Both the position numbers and the translations under genes were made by a program. DNA of 64,000 nucleotides from Brevibacterium limosum (GTDB taxonomy: Bacteria > Actinomycetota > Actinomycetes > Actinomycetales > Brevibacteriaceae). Below the pieces are notes generated by a model. That model saw only the letters and a program-made list of their open reading frames with translations. It was not told the origin of the DNA and did not search any database. The stretch spans positions 3,906,001-3,970,000 of the forward strand of contig NZ_CP050154.1 in assembly GCF_011617705.1 (NCBI RefSeq), written 5' to 3'. Every line of letters starts with the position of its first letter. The stretch's first letter is position 1. Below, in pieces: positions 31,569 through 42,300 of this stretch.

Positions 31569-33386
31569 TTACTTGCCCCTGGAGCTGGATGCTCGAACTT
31601 CTTCAAGGATTCCCTCCAGAAGTCCTGGCACATCTCGCCCGCCAAGGACCAACTGTCGATCTAGCAATCGATTCGCAGTCTCACAAGAGGTCTCGCTCAC
31701 CAACGAACACCCGTGGCATGCTGACAGATTCAAGTTCGACGATCCCTGGCTGTCACTTTCGATGCAAACTGGGTCATTCGAACACACGTCGGCATCGTCC
31801 AGAGCGGCGAGAAGTAAAGGAACGAGTTTTTCGGGAGATCCAAGTCGAACCAATCCGCCCATCGTTCCTTGTGCATCCCCTGACGCAGTGTAGATCAAAA
31901 TGCCCGCAGTCCGATCGGGCCTGCTTGAGTCCGCATAGATACGTTCTTGAAGAGAAGCAGACGAATATCCTGATTCGTGCGCCAAACGACGTATCAGCAA
32001 GTGAGCAATAGTGTGAAGCGCGACAAAGCGTGCTTCCGGGATACTAAGCCGTTGAGCCCAATCAATCTCATTGCGCCGGTTCTTCAGAATCTCAGCTCTC
32101 AGCCTGACGTTGGTGTTCTGTTCCCAATCGGCAAGCTTTGCTTCATCGAATTGGAGGAAGATACCTTCACCAAACATCTCGATCGCGGGAAGAACCTGTC
32201 TACGGATGCTCTTTACAGACATATCAGCGGGAATCAGTTCCGAATCGGCGCTGTGACGACGAAAACCCTTTAGCGCACGGACTTCTCGCACTCTCCGGAC
32301 CTCGCCGACGGCCGACAACACCCCAGCCAATGAGGTCGGGAAAGCTGGCACAGAAGCTGTCAACCATGAATCGACGACAAAGTTGTCGTCACTTTGATCG
32401 CGCCCTAAAGAGGTTAGCTTTTTGTGGAAAGCAGCCCACTCGCCATCTTTGAGGCTGGTCAAAATGTCATCGTCTTGGATGTCGCCCTCTGCGGCCAATC
32501 GCGTGACCTCCTCTACAGTGGTTCCGACCTCATCAGCGATCCAGCCACTAATCATCTCGGATTTGGGCCCGCCATTGTCTGATACGACTCGGTGGAAATC
32601 CTCATGTCCACGTATTGCATCCGCTATTGCAAGTGACTGCGGCTTCTCCTCCGGGATGTCGAGAGCGGATACTCGCTCAGCAATGTAGTTGCTGGTTGCT
32701 CCCCGTTGAACGGCGACGAGTGGATGCTCGCAGGCGGATGCCTGATCGCGATCAAGCCAAGGCTGCGCACCCTCGCACCGAATACCGTCTCGAGCAAGGG
32801 CGTCTTTCAAAACGAGTTCGGAGAGCGACCTCGAACGCTTGCAGCCATCACAAACGATTCGGAGGGAATTCAACCCCTCTCCGCTCTTTGCCGATCGCAC
32901 GAATCGTATCTCCTTATACGCCCGGCAGAATCTCACTTCCTCCGTGACTCCGTCATCATGTCCACGGTGCGCCCATTTGAACCACGGGACGTCCTGTATA
33001 TGACTTCCCTTAGTGCAGATGGCGACGTATCTCATGGGGACAAGCGCACCTCCGCAGTCACACTTGTTAGTCCACTTGCCACGATTCCTTCCGGTCCGAC
33101 GAGATAGCGCAGCGCAACGCTCGCAGAACCGCCACTCAGGAAAACGCCAATACAACAGTCCATTTGTATCCTTACCCGCCCGATTGGAGTGAGTCGGAGC
33201 CTCCCGGAGAACTGTTGGACCAAGTCGTTCGACGAGACGTTCGCAGTGGATCTCGGGGGACTGGCGCTCGTTCCACCATGAAGTGTCAGGAGCGATTAGG
33301 GATTCGCCTCGTATGTCTACGATTGCTCCCACACCAAACGGCGAAACCGTTTCGGACAGCCTCAGATCATGCTTTATTCGTTGCAA
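31569..33386 (-). CDS. drmB: DrmB-like protein (DISARM, DUF1998 domain)
   Basis: A 605-residue protein matching DISARM DrmB. It begins with RLSETVSPFGVGAIVDIRGE, holds zinc-type pairs in FCERCAALS...CDCGG and IVCDGCKRSRSL, and ends with the conserved DUF1998 block (RFVALHTIAHLLIRRLAHES; YTASGDAQGTMGGLVRLG; LSACHGCSLVSETSCETANR). DrmB forms a complex with the helicase DrmA that recognises and handles incoming DNA. The TTG at 33386 is chosen because GGGAGAAG lies just upstream; it overlaps the DrmA stop by 20 bases. An ATG at 33437 is an alternative. GC content is below that of core genes. Confidence 0.85.
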   Translation of the reverse strand: MQRIKHDLRLSETVSPFGVGAIVDIRGESLIAPDTSWWNERQSPEIHCERLVERLGPTVLREAPTHSNRAGKDTNGLLYWRFPEWRFCERCAALSRRTGRNRGKWTNKCDCGGALVPMRYVAICTKGSHIQDVPWFKWAHRGHDDGVTEEVRFCRAYKEIRFVRSAKSGEGLNSLRIVCDGCKRSRSLSELVLKDALARDGIRCEGAQPWLDRDQASACEHPLVAVQRGATSNYIAERVSALDIPEEKPQSLAIADAIRGHEDFHRVVSDNGGPKSEMISGWIADEVGTTVEEVTRLAAEGDIQDDDILTSLKDGEWAAFHKKLTSLGRDQSDDNFVVDSWLTASVPAFPTSLAGVLSAVGEVRRVREVRALKGFRRHSADSELIPADMSVKSIRRQVLPAIEMFGEGIFLQFDEAKLADWEQNTNVRLRAEILKNRRNEIDWAQRLSIPEARFVALHTIAHLLIRRLAHESGYSSASLQERIYADSSRPDRTAGILIYTASGDAQGTMGGLVRLGSPEKLVPLLLAALDDADVCSNDPVCIESDSQGSSNLNLSACHGCSLVSETSCETANRLLDRQLVLGGRDVPGLLEGILEEVRASSSRGK

Positions 33387-36300
33387 TGACTTCTCCCTCA
33401 AACGGTTCGCGCACTTCGACCGCAACGTTTGGTTCAACGGACCTCATCGAGTCAGCAACCAACCAGCCAACACCACTTTGCCCGAACCTCTTAAACAGTG
33501 CGGCGTCATCACTGTTGCGCTGGTCATAGAAGAGATCTTCATTCAGTTCTCGGGCTGCTCTGGCTCTTTTATCCCACTCTCGAAGCAGCGAATCGATCCG
33601 ATCACGCGTATCTGGAGCCTCTACTGGATCGGCTCTTTCGACGAGTTCGATAAATCGGTCCTTGAGCGCATCGATTATGGTGCGTTGCGCCGAGTTCTCC
33701 AGGTCGAATGACTTTGCGGAACCATTGGTAGATAGGCCCGGCCCAAGATGTCGGATCAGAGTCACAATGGCGCCAGCCAGTGATCTGTCCCTCGATGCTA
33801 ATGACCACGGTGTGACGCTTGTCGGTTCAACGCTCCTGTAGAGCGCTTCATGATAGCTGCGAAAAGTTTCGAAATGCGATCTATCTCGAGCCCTGTTCGA
33901 GCGGAATAGGGTCGCTACTACGCCGCGAACATCACCTCGCCCGACACGACTGGTCGCTTGAATGTATTCTGACGTCGTTTTGGGCTGGCCGATCATGAGC
34001 ATCAGCGCGAGTCGAGAAATATCAATGCCCACTGACAACATGTTCGATGACAGAACGACGTCAATGGCATCGCCTGATTCGTCAACCGTGCGACGCAGTT
34101 CTCTCAGATCGTTCGGCAATTCCTCCGGGCCGCGTCTACTAGTCAGTTCAAGTACACGGTCCGCTCGAACCTTCCTGAGCTCCAGGTCCAGTCGCTCTGC
34201 GCGAGGTTCGAGCCGAGCATTTACGTCATCGACGACGAGAGTGCCTGTTCGCCCCAACTCTCGCAGGCTGTTGTGGTACATAACAGCAGTCCAATATGCG
34301 TCATTTCCAACCTTGCCCTCGGGGTCTTTCCGAAGAATTTGCGGAATCTCGATCAGCGGAGCCGCCGCTGAAACGGTTGCTGACATCTGCGAGAGGGCCT
34401 GAGGCATGAGTCCCAAATAGAGGCGTCCCTCCCCGCTCTCCAGCGGACGAGAGAAGAATGTCCTATCGTCGTCGAGCCCTGAAGGTGGATACAAGGCTAC
34501 GTTTCGACCGTAAAGACCGCGAACCTGTTCATCAGATGCGCGGATTGTCGCAGTAGACGCGATGATCTTAGGTTTGGTTCCTCCTGCCGACAACAGCATC
34601 TGAATGACTGTGTCAAAAACAGCTACAGTCGTACCTAACGGCCCCGACAGCAGATGAAGCTCGTCCTGAATAATCAGTGAAGGTTGTCGATAGGGGGTGT
34701 TCAGTCCGAGCAGTTTTCCTGATTCCGGCTTGAATTGCAGCCGAGCGAACTTGTCCACCGTTGCGAGAAGTATCGTTGGTGGCGTCGAATAGAGCATTTC
34801 GTCGACGACGAGGACCGGAAGTTCATCTGCAAATTCACACGACGAATCTACACAGTGGATCACCAGGTCCTTTCCTTCAATTTTCATTCCATAGTCTGAA
34901 CGTCGTGGTGAACGATTCTTTGGAAGTAGTGGGCCTCCACACCAGGGACAGCTTTCAACTTGGAATCGATTTGCTTCCTCGGGCCTTCCTGCTTTCCAAA
35001 GGCGGTCTAGAGCGTCCTTGGCATCACGGCTCGTTGCAGGTGTCACCTCATTGCCGACCCAGAGTCCAATCGTGAACTGGGTCATTCCGTGTGCTCGCGG
35101 ATCCCCGATCCGGTCAGAACGACGAAGCAATTCCATTGCGCAGATCAGCGACGCTGCCCGCTGGAACTGCTGAGAAGTAAGCAGGCGGAGCGTATATCGG
35201 GTAAGCACCGCAGTCCCACCCCCCGTAGGTCCGTCGACTAGTCTCCTTCGAAATATTTCGATCGCGGCAAGTCCCAGGTAAGCCTCAGTCTTTCCACCGC
35301 CAGTAGGGAACCAGATGAGGTCGACGAGCTCACGTTCGTCGTGCGTATCGTCGACAGTGGATGTAAGTGCGACTAGGAGAAAGCCAAGTTGGAATGGTCT
35401 CCAAGCTGGCTCGGTTCTTCTACCAGTCCGATTGAACGCGGCCTGGCTCATCTGCAAGCGCATTGCTGCCATGCCAAGCGAGAAAGCCTTCCGCAGTGTG
35501 CCGCTTCTGTCCGCTTCAAGCAGATCAACAGTCAGCCGCATTCGTTCTAGGGCCAGCTTCGACCTGCCGACGATCCGTGCGGCCACATCCTGATTCGGAC
35601 CAAAGTGATCGACGCGAGCGTCCTGACTTTCAACCCAGCTCCCGAAAGCTTGAACAAAGGCACGCAGGGAGTCGATCACGGGAGAGGGAGCAACGTCCAA
35701 GGTCTCGAGATGTCTGAGTTCAAGAGCGGTCGCTTCCAGGCTCCCCTCTTCGAACCCAGTAGTTTCGACATCGGGAACTACAAAATGTGGAACCGGTTCG
35801 AGCCGAACCTCTGAACATTCTTCGTTCGCGATCGACCAGTCAGCAGCCATTCCATGTCCAACGGCATAGACTTTCTTATTGCGAAACCTCAGTCGTAACT
35901 CGGCGGTTTCGGCATCGCTGACAATGCTTCCTTTGGGGTCGTACTCGCGAATTTCACCATTTCCCACAGCTTTGACGCTCATCGCCACCTGGTAAAGCAT
36001 TCTCACCGCGTCAAGGCGCATCTCACCCGTTGCTGCCGCTAGGACGCGTACGTGAACGGTGACCAGGTACGCATCACCAAAGGTCCGCCATCTTGATCCG
36101 ACTTCGATCGGGACGCCACCAACTGTCTTATTATGCACACGATTCTCTGGACCCATTTCAAGGTCAGCGACGTTGAATGGATGTCGACGCCACCGAGGCG
36201 GACCGTCCTCTTCAACCGCGGAGTAAGTCGCACCGGAAACCTTACCGACCACCCGATCGCAATCAGTAACGAACGAGATCGCGGCCGACGATGGCCGCCA

Positions 36301-36561
36301 GTCCTCAGCAATTGGAACCGCTGCGCCGGCTTCTTCCACCTCACCGTCAAAGGAAGTTTCACCATTGACATCTGCCTCAGCCCCGCCTGATTCTCTCGAA
36401 TCGTCGCCAGTTGACGATCCAACTTGCCCGGGGAATAGCATTCCGACAGCGTATTGCCTGTTGGGCGGATTGTAGACCACCTCGTCCTCTCCACCGTCTG
36501 GCCCCACATAGGCCGATTTCAAATGACGAAGCACCAATTTCTGCTCGCTGGTCAGTGTCAT
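33367..36561 (-). CDS. drmA: DrmA-like SF2 helicase (DISARM)
   Basis: A 1064-residue helicase of the DISARM DrmA family. Walker A is in WFPTGGGKTEAYLGLAAIEI near residue 420, Walker B in LIIQDELHLLSGPLGT near 630 (DELH), motif III in IIASTATIRASDEQ, and the helicase C block in SSNMLSVGIDISRLALMLMI and QATSRVGRGDVRG near 870. The ~400-residue N-terminal region has no recognisable enzyme. The ATG overlaps the stop of the split NERD-helicase gene by four bases (ATGA) and the stop overlaps DrmB, so it was evolved as part of one translationally coupled operon. Expected role: ATP-driven DNA translocation in phage defence. Confidence 0.87.
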   Translation of the reverse strand: MTLTSEQKLVLRHLKSAYVGPDGGEDEVVYNPPNRQYAVGMLFPGQVGSSTGDDSRESGGAEADVNGETSFDGEVEEAGAAVPIAEDWRPSSAAISFVTDCDRVVGKVSGATYSAVEEDGPPRWRRHPFNVADLEMGPENRVHNKTVGGVPIEVGSRWRTFGDAYLVTVHVRVLAAATGEMRLDAVRMLYQVAMSVKAVGNGEIREYDPKGSIVSDAETAELRLRFRNKKVYAVGHGMAADWSIANEECSEVRLEPVPHFVVPDVETTGFEEGSLEATALELRHLETLDVAPSPVIDSLRAFVQAFGSWVESQDARVDHFGPNQDVAARIVGRSKLALERMRLTVDLLEADRSGTLRKAFSLGMAAMRLQMSQAAFNRTGRRTEPAWRPFQLGFLLVALTSTVDDTHDERELVDLIWFPTGGGKTEAYLGLAAIEIFRRRLVDGPTGGGTAVLTRYTLRLLTSQQFQRAASLICAMELLRRSDRIGDPRAHGMTQFTIGLWVGNEVTPATSRDAKDALDRLWKAGRPEEANRFQVESCPWCGGPLLPKNRSPRRSDYGMKIEGKDLVIHCVDSSCEFADELPVLVVDEMLYSTPPTILLATVDKFARLQFKPESGKLLGLNTPYRQPSLIIQDELHLLSGPLGTTVAVFDTVIQMLLSAGGTKPKIIASTATIRASDEQVRGLYGRNVALYPPSGLDDDRTFFSRPLESGEGRLYLGLMPQALSQMSATVSAAAPLIEIPQILRKDPEGKVGNDAYWTAVMYHNSLRELGRTGTLVVDDVNARLEPRAERLDLELRKVRADRVLELTSRRGPEELPNDLRELRRTVDESGDAIDVVLSSNMLSVGIDISRLALMLMIGQPKTTSEYIQATSRVGRGDVRGVVATLFRSNRARDRSHFETFRSYHEALYRSVEPTSVTPWSLASRDRSLAGAIVTLIRHLGPGLSTNGSAKSFDLENSAQRTIIDALKDRFIELVERADPVEAPDTRDRIDSLLREWDKRARAARELNEDLFYDQRNSDDAALFKRFGQSGVGWLVADSMRSVEPNVAVEVREPFEGEVIATNKA

Positions 36562-37307
36562 TGACGTCCAGCCTCCCGCCTCACCAGATGTCTCAGAGCT
36601 TTCCTGTCTTCTGTTCCTAGGACTATGTGAAGCGAGACCCTGGCTCGGGTAGCGGCGACGTAGAAGGCCGCTATGCCCGCTTCGTCGAGTCTGTACGGCA
36701 GACCGCACACGACGACGTGTTCGCTTTCCAGGCCTTTCGAGTATCGAGGGCTTGTCACAATGAATCCGCCTTCGATCGCTGGCGGTTCGACTGATCTGGG
36801 ATTAATGATCCATATATCGGATTTTCGGATCCCGTCCGCAACTAGCTCAGCAGCAATTGCGATTCCGTCATCCACTCCGGGCGAACCGTCAACGTCGTGC
36901 CATTGCACTCTCTCGCCTTGCACAATGCCAGGATCGCCTACATCTGCATTAAGGTATTCCTGCACAACATGAACGATGGCGCGAGTGTTCCTGACATTGA
37001 GTGAAAGGTCCACCGTGATCGCTTCTGCAGCAATCAATTCCGCGATGTCTGCGTCATAGGCTCCGTCAATATGTGCTTGATTGTTCGGGTCCAGAAACAT
37101 ACGCCAGCGGCCGTGCGCTCGACCTCCGATAATCACTTCGTCGATCCGATCCATGGCCTCAGCCGTCATCATGTCCTGAGCTTCGTCGACCAACACGACG
37201 TCATACCGACTGGCAGCCCCCAAATCGTCAAATGCTTTTACGTCGACGTCTAAGTCTCCGAGATGAGGTGCGCTCGTCAAGTTTTTGAGACAAGTGATCG
37301 TTGATTC

Positions 37308-38330
37308 TTACGCGGCCAGGTCCTCCTGGCTGACTCCTTCGTACTTCGCCCACGCCACTGCCGGGGCACGGAAACCCGCCCTGGCATTCGGGCGCTGACG
37401 GTTGTACCAAACCTCGATGTACTCCATCACCGCAGTCCTGGCCTCTAGCCGCGTGCCGAAGGATTCGTGGTGGTAGAACTCGGTCTTCAGATGCGAGAAG
37501 AAATTCTCCGCCACCGCGTTGTCCCAACACACTCCGACCTGGCCCATCGACTGGGTGACCCCGTTGCCGGCACACCACGCCTGGAACCTCGCCGATGTGA
37601 ATTGGCTACCCCGGTCTGTGTGATATATTGCCTGGTCAGAGCGCATGAATCCGTGGTCGCGAGCCATTTCCATCGCCTCGATGACCAAGCTCGTGCGCAT
37701 GTGATCAGCCATTGACCAGCCGATGATCATGCCGGTGCACAAGTCGAGGACCGTGGCCAGATACAACCACCCCTCACCCGTACGCAGGTAGGTGATATCG
37801 CCGCACAGTCGCGTCCCGGGAACCTGCGAGGAGAAGTCCCGATTGCCGTCGGCATCGAGCATGTGATTGACGATATGGGCCGTATTCGCCTGCGGGTCCT
37901 GGACAGTCGTGGTCTTAAACGCCCGCAACCGTTTCGCCTGGAGACCGTGGGCGCGCATGATCGCTCCGACTGTGGATTCAGAGACGGCGATGCCATCATC
38001 GTTCAGCAGCACCGTCAGCGCCTGCCGCCCGGCCATGCCCTTCGTCGCCTTCGCCTTGGCCTTGACCGCCACGACCAGTTCGTGATGCCGTGTATCGCGT
38101 TGTGTGGGGCCTGCGTCCTTGCGCTTGAGCCAACGGTAGAACGATGCGCGGGCGATGCCGAGAGCCGTGCACATCATCACGATCGAATAGGTGGCCTTCT
38201 CTGCCTGAATGAACTCGTAGACATCCTCTACTGTCGCTTCGCTGCAAAGAAGGCGCTGACTTTTCCCAGGAACTCGTTCTCCTGCTTCAAGCGTGCGTTC
38301 TCGGCCACGACCGCCTGGTGATCGGCCCAC
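37308..38330 (-). CDS. IS3-family transposase OrfB (DDE integrase core)
   Basis: Integrase-like catalytic half of the IS3 transposase. GDITYLRTGEGWLYLATVLD carries the first Asp, IYHTDRGSQFTSARFQAW the second, and DNAVAENFFSHLKTEFYHH the catalytic Glu; an HTH_21 block (ALGIARASFYRWLKRK) precedes them. The frame is open from about 38330, but the real product is expected as an OrfAB fusion entered by -1 slippage at 38267-38261. No internal stop. Confidence 0.9.
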   Translation of the reverse strand: MGRSPGGRGRERTLEAGERVPGKSQRLLCSEATVEDVYEFIQAEKATYSIVMMCTALGIARASFYRWLKRKDAGPTQRDTRHHELVVAVKAKAKATKGMAGRQALTVLLNDDGIAVSESTVGAIMRAHGLQAKRLRAFKTTTVQDPQANTAHIVNHMLDADGNRDFSSQVPGTRLCGDITYLRTGEGWLYLATVLDLCTGMIIGWSMADHMRTSLVIEAMEMARDHGFMRSDQAIYHTDRGSQFTSARFQAWCAGNGVTQSMGQVGVCWDNAVAENFFSHLKTEFYHHESFGTRLEARTAVMEYIEVWYNRQRPNARAGFRAPAVAWAKYEGVSQEDLAA

Positions 38331-38524
38331 GACACCGATTCCGGCTCGTCAGTGGCGAACTTTTCGGGATGCTCAGCCCGGTATTTCTTGATCCAGTTGC
38401 CCAACGTTCCGGCCTTGACACCGACTGACTCCGCGACCTGGACGATCGGTCGGTCCGAGGTCAGGAAGAGCTCGACGGCGTCTTCCTTGAATTTCTGGGT
38501 GTACTTCTTCCTGCTGGTGGTCAC
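38228..38524 (-). CDS. IS3-family transposase OrfA
   Basis: A 98-residue DNA-binding OrfA: KKYTQKFKEDAVELFLTSDR, then VAESVGVKAGTLGNWIKKYR (helix-turn-helix) and a C-terminal leucine zipper, HQAVVAENARLKQENEFLGK. Near its end is the heptamer GGGAAAA (minus strand, 38267-38261), an X-XXY-YYZ slippery site for -1 frameshifting into OrfB, the standard way IS3 elements make the OrfAB transposase. Confidence 0.9.
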   Translation of the reverse strand: MTTSRKKYTQKFKEDAVELFLTSDRPIVQVAESVGVKAGTLGNWIKKYRAEHPEKFATDEPESVSWADHQAVVAENARLKQENEFLGKVSAFFAAKRQ

Positions 38525-39380
38525 GATTGTGAGTGCTCCTTAAACCTGTCTCACAAAACCATACGGCCGCAAGGCGAAAAGTAGTCGGCAAGCGAGGGCG
38601 AGCGGAAGGTCACCAAGACAGAACGTCCTTGCTCCGACTCTTGTTTTGCGGCTTCAACCAGAACCAACGATTTGCCTGTTCCGGCTCCTCCCGAAACGAG
38701 CATTCGGTCATTTCTAACCAGTGCTGCCAAGACGCGAGACTGTCCCGAAGTCGCTCGATTCTGTTCTTCTATCACTGCGCCACGTTGCGCGTCAACGACC
38801 GGCATGCGAGTGAACTCGCCGAACAGGCGCGCGCGCAGGTCGGACAATCGTGCAAGCTTTGATCTCGGCGGTGCCGATCTGGAGTTTTCCGCAAGTGCTT
38901 CAAGTCGCGCGGTAATTCGTTCGACAGTCATTGACTCGTGCGCGATCCAGTTGAGCGGATTCCAATCGACAGCATTCGGAGGTGAGCCAATATCCGGAGT
39001 GATGACCAGAGCCTCATGGGCATACCAACCAAGGCCCTGTTCCCGAAGAATGTCTGCTAGTGCATATGCTGCAGTTCTCGCCTGTTCCATCGGCGAAGTG
39101 CGCAACTTATGCCAGTCTTTTCGTCGATCAATGCTGTACCACACGCCGTCATGCTTGCGCACGCCTCCGCCCTTAACCTCAACAACGATGACAATTCCAC
39201 GCCAAAGGATCACAAAGTCGGCCTCTGCCTGCTGCTTATACGGATGTGATCGAAGACCGACGGAGTAGAAGGCGACTGCGTCGACATCTGCGTCGACTTC
39301 TTTCAGCAGCCTCGCTACTCTCCGTTCTGCTTCACTCCTCGAGGAGGTCTCGATATCGGTCAGAGAAGGTACAAGTATCA

Positions 39381-42300
39381 TCAGTACTGCTCCTTCCAGA
39401 GCTCTTCGTATTCTCGGTATCCGAGGAAGTCGTTCATCGCTCCCCAGTTGTCGGCCACGTCAACTATGAGACATTCCTCTTTGCCCCCGTTTTCCTTACC
39501 GCGTAGGCCGCGACCAGCCATCTGAATATAAGCACCCGGGCTGAACGTCGGCCTAGCGATATATAGTGCTCTAACTCCAGGCGCGTCGAACCCCTGAACT
39601 AGCAGGTCACAATTCGCAAGAACTTGAATTTCACCCTCTTGGAACTGCCTAATGACCTCACGGCGCTGCTGACGGCTGGTCTGCCCACTTACTGATTGGG
39701 CTCCGATTCCCCGATACCGAAGCGATGCAGCCAATACCTGTGCCGAAAGCACACTCGGCGTGAACACGAGAATGGGCCAATCAGCGTGAGTGCTGATAGT
39801 CCGTAGAATGTGGTCTACCAGAACCTGCATTCGATGTTCGTTGCGACCAATTCGTTCATAGACCGCACGATCGATCAACCTCTTCGATTTCAATGATTGT
39901 TGCTCAGAGTTATCCAAACTGATTTCGATGCCCGTGTCCAAGACCTCGTGCTTGACATTGGCCAGGACCCCCAACTTCACGAGCTGCCGATAAGGGTCTT
40001 CACCAGGCAGCGCTAGTCGATTTGATCCGAACCGTGCGACAAGCTCCTTGGTACCGCTGTGGTCATCGGCACGACCTTTAAATGGTGTGGCTGACAAACC
40101 GACAAGTGGCCGGTCCCAACTCAATCCGCCAACGCCCAGCCATCGGAGAATGGACGTGTATCTGGTCGATCCTCCCGCCCGATGTGCCTCATCGATGAAT
40201 ACTGCCTGTGGAGTCCTCAGCCACTCGTATTCGGTCTGTCCCATGATCGCCTCAATTTTCGCGTCGGTTGCGACAATCACAGCAGCTTCAGTATCTGGTT
40301 CCAGGACGGTATTGGTGCTCCACAACCGACCGACAGTCAATGGACGCTCGTCACCCAAATAGCGCCAAACTGCTCCGAACGTCTGAACAGCCTGTTCGCA
40401 GAGTTCCTCTGACTGAGCGATCCAAAGGACAACTCCCGAGTAGACTTCGTCGACGAACAGCCTTAGGACGGTTTCCGTCGCAACTCGGGTCTTGCCAGCC
40501 CCGGTCGGAAGTTCAACCATTCCCTTCTGTGCGGGCCCCTTATCCGACGGCTGCGTTAGCACCGTACGAAGATCTTCACTTATCTTCTTTTGATAACTAT
40601 GAAGTCTATTCAGCCGAACTGCTCCAGGAACGACAAATTCTCCGCTGAGCTGACGGTTACGCTGGCCAGCATACTGAGTCCCGAATCCCATTTTCCGCAC
40701 CCACGAAACAGCAGCAGGTAAACCTGCCCACCTCTCAGGTACATCGGTGAACCCGGCCTCGCGGAACAAGCTCTCAAGCATCCGGAGGGAATCAGCGCCG
40801 TAAACTGTCAGAAACAGTTCTGCTACTGACGTCTCGTCTGAGACCAAATTCTGTGCTTCAAGCGCACTCCAAAGGCCAGTAGGTAGAGCTTCTTTTAGAT
40901 CGTCAGGACCAATGTAAAGGTCCAGGCGCTCTGCGTCATTATCGATCGAGCATGCCTCTTGACGTTGCAATTCGAGCCGATGCTCCAGGCCAGCGTCTAA
41001 GACCTCGGAAAGCCGGATGTTATCCAGGCCCAATTCAAATGCTTCGTTGACAAACTGGAGGGTCCGCCTTTCATCGGCGTCGCTTTGCACAATCAGATCG
41101 TGTCCGTCAAGATACCAATCGCGGACCTGGTCTTCTACCCCGTCGTCAGTTACTACCCTTTTTGCTATCAGTTGTGCGCTTGCAACTTTTGCTGTCCCCA
41201 ACCGAACGCCATAGCCAGAGCGAAGTCCCGTGTAGACGTCGAGCACTCGTTGAAACTCTCTTTGCCCCTCAACCACCATGGCGAACGAAAAACTGTCCGC
41301 AAATGGACGACATCCGACTACATCAACAAAAGCATCTATCTCGTCTGGCTCGACTCGTAAAAACGGACGGGAACGTCCACGAAGTATTTCCTCTTCCTCA
41401 TCAGAAGAGGCCAGGTACACCGACGAAGGAGGAACCGGCTCCACAGTTCGATTGATCTTCGCTGGGATAGAAGTTGGCTTATCTTCCGTATATCCGATGC
41501 GGGACGCAGTGAGAATGAACTCCGAAAGAATCTCACTCTCGATCGCAGTCGGGAACACCTCTCCTTCAAGCATTTCACGGTAAACATGAGGAGGGACGGA
41601 CTCTAGATCGTCTGGCAGGTTCAGTGTCGACAGAGCGTGGTGTGCACCCTTAAACAGCGGAAGTAGGGGACCGAACTTCACTAACGAAGGTGCTACGACA
41701 TCTTTCGGTTTGCGGTACCCACGCGTTGATGGAAGAAGACCAGCCTCGCCTACGGCCCAGTCGACTGGTGACGGAACCGAATAAACCCTTCCGGTGGCAA
41801 GATCTTCCATGGTCCATGCGGCCGCTGGAAGGGAAAGCAATCCCATGGTCCACGATGCCCGCTGTTCGGCGGACGCCCCGACATGACGGAGCATCAACAA
41901 AACAGACACAGGACCCGGTCCTTCACCGGGCAAGACTTCTACCCGTTCGACGCGTCGCTCACCAGGACCAAGGTGGTCGTTGATGCCTGCAATTATCGTT
42001 TCTAGATAACTGTTTCGCTCAGTTTCGTCGTCGATGGAGTACCCATTAGATGGGCGCTGCACCACGCCGAGTTCATGTGCGACGCTTGGGAGGCAACGTC
42101 TACGGTCAAGAAGTACCCCAGCGAACTCTTCGCTTAGTGGAATATCTAAGTCCAAAACCTGTCCGGGCCAAGCCCAATCGCCGTCTTGGGTAGGTACCAT
42201 AATTGACGCAGTTGACGCGGCCATCATTTTCACAGCAGTCGCGTGACTGACTGATAGCGCCGCATCCCATAGATTTTCAAGTTCGTCGCTTGTCGGCTCG

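Larger units (their letters stand above)
37286..38553 (-). mobile_element. IS3-family insertion sequence inside the NERD-helicase gene
   Basis: About 1.27 kb. Left end TGAGACAAGT (37286-37295) and the reverse complement of the right end, TGAGACAGGT, form imperfect terminal repeats; outside them lie GTTTT and, inverted, GTTTTG, so the repeat may extend a few bases further. No direct target duplication is visible at either choice of ends. The element carries overlapping orfA and orfB with an intact frameshift heptamer, so it looks recent and possibly active. Its orientation matches the operon it interrupts. Confidence 0.88.
36558..39381 (-). pseudogene. NERD-domain nuclease/SF1 (UvrD-like) helicase, split by IS3
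   Basis: Two halves of one gene. The 5' half (39381-38551) has a NERD nuclease domain, with D55 and E68-V-K70 in AEADFVILWRGIVIVVEVKG, then a Walker A, LVSGGAGTGKSLVLVEAAKQ, and ends LADYF... at the IS boundary, where the IS terminus supplies the TGA. The 3' half (37280-36558) resumes in frame with YDVVLVDEAQDMM (Walker B) and closes with YVAATRARVSLHIVLG (motif VI). Rejoined, the protein would be about 510 residues, near the size of compact NERD-helicases. Its ATG overlaps the GHKL-helicase stop by one base. The 3' half could be made separately from the TTG at 37280. Confidence 0.85.
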
